Below are positions 6,361 through 8,027 of a stretch of DNA of 8,027 nucleotides, one piece after another; position 1 is the stretch's first letter, and every line of letters starts with the position of its first letter. A program made the translations under genes and the position numbers. The DNA is from Acetobacteraceae bacterium. GTDB lineage: Bacteria; Pseudomonadota; Alphaproteobacteria; Acetobacterales; Acetobacteraceae. The DNA lies in NCBI GenBank assembly GCA_027311485.1, contig DAICYU010000164.1:1-8027 (forward strand), given 5' to 3'. Under the pieces are notes generated by a model. The model was not told where the DNA came from. It saw only the letters and a program-made list of their open reading frames with translations, and searched no databases.

Positions 6361-8027
6361 GGCATCCCCTCCGCTTCTGACGCTTCAGGATATCGCGCTG
6401 ACCTTCGGCACCGCGCCCTTGCTCGCTGGTGCCGGTATCTCCGTCGCCGCCGGCGACCGGGTTTGTCTGGTCGGCCGGAACGGGTCCGGCAAGTCGACGC
6501 TGCTGAAGGTGGCCGCCGGCATGGTGCAGCCGGATTCCGGCCGCCGCTTCGCCCAACCCGGCGCAACGATCCAGTACTTGTCGCAGGAGCCTGACTTCGC
6601 CGGCTATGCCACCACGCTGGCCTATGTCGAAGCCGGCCTGGGTGACGCCGCGGCGGCCGATCGCTACCGCGCCAGCTACCTGCTGGAACAGGTCGGCCTG
6701 ACCGGCACCGAGGACCCTGCCCGCCTCTCTGGCGGGGAGGCGCGGCGGACGGCGCTGGCGCGTGTGCTGGCACCCGAACCCGATATCCTGCTGCTGGATG
6801 AACCTACCAACCATCTGGACCTGCCCGGCATCGAATGGCTGGAACAGACGCTGGCCGGCATGCGGTCCGGCATCGTGCTGATCAGCCACGACCGCCGCCT
6901 GCTGGAACGGATTTCACGCACCACGGTCTGGCTGGATCGCGGGATCACGCGCGTGCTGGACCAGGGCTTCGCGCATTTTGAGGCGTGGCGGGACCAGGTG
7001 CTGGAGCAGGAGGAAACCGAGCGGCACAAGCTGGGCCGCAAGATCGTCATGGAGGAAGACTGGCTCCGCTACGGCGTCACCGCTCGGCGTAAGCGCAACC
7101 AGAAGCGGCTGGCAGACCTGCATTCGCTGCGCAAACGGCACAAGGAGCAGCGGGCCGCGGTCGGCAAGGTGAAGATGGACGCCGCCGAGGCCGATTTGTC
7201 CGGCCGCCTGGTGATCGTTGCGGAACAAATCAGCAAGTCCTACGCCAACCGGCCGGTGGTGCAGGATTTCTCCACCCGCATCATCCGTGGTGACCGGGTT
7301 GGCATTGTCGGCCGCAACGGCGCCGGCAAGACCACCTTGCTCAACATGCTGACCGGCAAGCTGGCGCCCGATACCGGGGAGGTGAAGCTGGGCACGAACC
7401 TGGCCGAGATCACGCTGGACCAGCAGCGCGAATCGCTCGACCCGGCACAGACCCTGTCGCAGGTGCTGACCGGCGGCGCCGGCGACACGGTGGTGGTGGG
7501 CGGACAGTCCCGCCACGTAGTCAGCTACATGAAGGACTTCCTGTTCGGCCCCGAGCAGGCGAACACGCCGGTTGGCGTGCTGTCGGGTGGGGAGCGGGGG
7601 CGGCTGACGCTGGCCCGTGCGTTCGCAAGGCCATCGAACCTGATGGTGCTGGACGAACCGACCAACGACCTGGACCTGGAGACGCTGGAACTGTTGCAGG
7701 AACGGCTGGCCGATTATGCCGGGACGGTACTGCTGGTCAGCCATGACCGTGACTTCCTGGACCGGGTGGTGACATCGGTGATCGCCACCGAGGGGGACGG
7801 GCGTTGGATCGAATACGCCGGCGGTTACTCCGACATGCTGGCGCAGCGTGGGCCGGTGCGCGCTTCGGCCGCGACGGCTGCGGGACCGGAACGGCCGAAG
7901 GCGGCGGCGCCGGTGACGCGAACCGCCAGCCGGAAGCTCAGCTTCAAGGACAAGCACGCGCTTGAGACGCTGCCGGGCCGTATTGCGGCGCTGGAGATCG
8001 AGATTGCCCGTTTATCCGCGGTGCTGG
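6359..8027 (+). CDS. uup: ABC-F family ATPase, Uup-like (3' end cut by window edge)
   Basis: The first 556 residues of a soluble tandem ABC ATPase without transmembrane domains. Cassette 1 has Walker A GRNGSGKST (39-47), signature LSGGE (123-127), Walker B LLLDEP (144-149) and His177. Cassette 2 has GRNGAGKTT (318-326), LSGGE (408-412), LDEP (431-434) and His462. The linker at about 215-275 is Arg/Lys-rich (ARRKRNQKR), as in Uup. After residue 500 come an Ala/Pro-rich stretch and RKLSFKDKHALETLP, the beginning of the C-terminal coiled-coil domain that marks Uup; the rest lies beyond the window. Uup proteins are linked to ribosome function and to transposon excision and tolerance of DNA intermediates in E. 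coli. Cassette 1 is about 40 residues shorter between Walker A and signature than E. coli Uup as I recall it. The start follows an in-frame TAG at 6311; AAGAAG lies 6 bases upstream. It is probably housekeeping. Confidence 0.9.
   Translation, partial: MASPPLLTLQDIALTFGTAPLLAGAGISVAAGDRVCLVGRNGSGKSTLLKVAAGMVQPDSGRRFAQPGATIQYLSQEPDFAGYATTLAYVEAGLGDAAAADRYRASYLLEQVGLTGTEDPARLSGGEARRTALARVLAPEPDILLLDEPTNHLDLPGIEWLEQTLAGMRSGIVLISHDRRLLERISRTTVWLDRGITRVLDQGFAHFEAWRDQVLEQEETERHKLGRKIVMEEDWLRYGVTARRKRNQKRLADLHSLRKRHKEQRAAVGKVKMDAAEADLSGRLVIVAEQISKSYANRPVVQDFSTRIIRGDRVGIVGRNGAGKTTLLNMLTGKLAPDTGEVKLGTNLAEITLDQQRESLDPAQTLSQVLTGGAGDTVVVGGQSRHVVSYMKDFLFGPEQANTPVGVLSGGERGRLTLARAFARPSNLMVLDEPTNDLDLETLELLQERLADYAGTVLLVSHDRDFLDRVVTSVIATEGDGRWIEYAGGYSDMLAQRGPVRASAATAAGPERPKAAAPVTRTASRKLSFKDKHALETLPGRIAALEIEIARLSAVL

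Noticed and set aside
6914..7957. Long minus-strand open frame (347 codons) opposite the Uup gene
   Set aside because: Mirror frame of a GC-rich real gene; low-complexity His/Gln/Arg-rich product without any recognised domain, lying entirely over intact Walker and signature motifs of Uup.

Overview
The window is GC-rich throughout. Its three protein families (a bacteriophytochrome operon, a short-form Uup ABC-F ATPase and an LLM-class oxidoreductase) and its protein style fit an alphaproteobacterium, most likely in or near Rhodospirillales/Acetobacteraceae. That placement is inferred from family resemblance, not from a marker gene.

Layout: positions 1-215 hold no convincing gene, only a GC-rich hairpin just past the stop of the first gene. 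Positions 216-1070 (minus) encode a luciferase-like (LLM class) flavin/F420-type oxidoreductase. Positions 1071-1262 are a divergent intergenic region with two pairs of short direct repeats and a small palindrome, a plausible place for promoters and operators. Positions 1263-6301 (plus) form a tight three-gene signalling operon with overlapping ends: a bacteriophytochrome histidine kinase (PAS-GAF-PHY-HisKA-HATPase), a single-domain response regulator of the phytochrome-partner (Rcp1-like) type that starts with TTG, and a hybrid histidine kinase with the order REC-PAS-PAS-HisKA-HATPase-REC. After a 57-base gap, a Uup-family ABC-F ATPase starts at 6359 and runs off the right edge.

How they work together: the phytochrome keeps the biliverdin-binding Cys near its N-terminus and nearly all the pocket residues known from the family, so it should be a red/far-red photosensor that phosphorylates the adjacent response regulator. 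The third gene has a receiver in front of its sensor and kinase modules and another behind them, so it could take phosphate from the phytochrome and pass it on, giving a multi-step light phosphorelay. No DNA-binding or enzymatic output domain, no heme oxygenase (the biliverdin source) and no photosynthesis gene lies in the window, so the final output is elsewhere or unknown. The oxidoreductase and the Uup gene look like ordinary neighbours, not parts of the light pathway.
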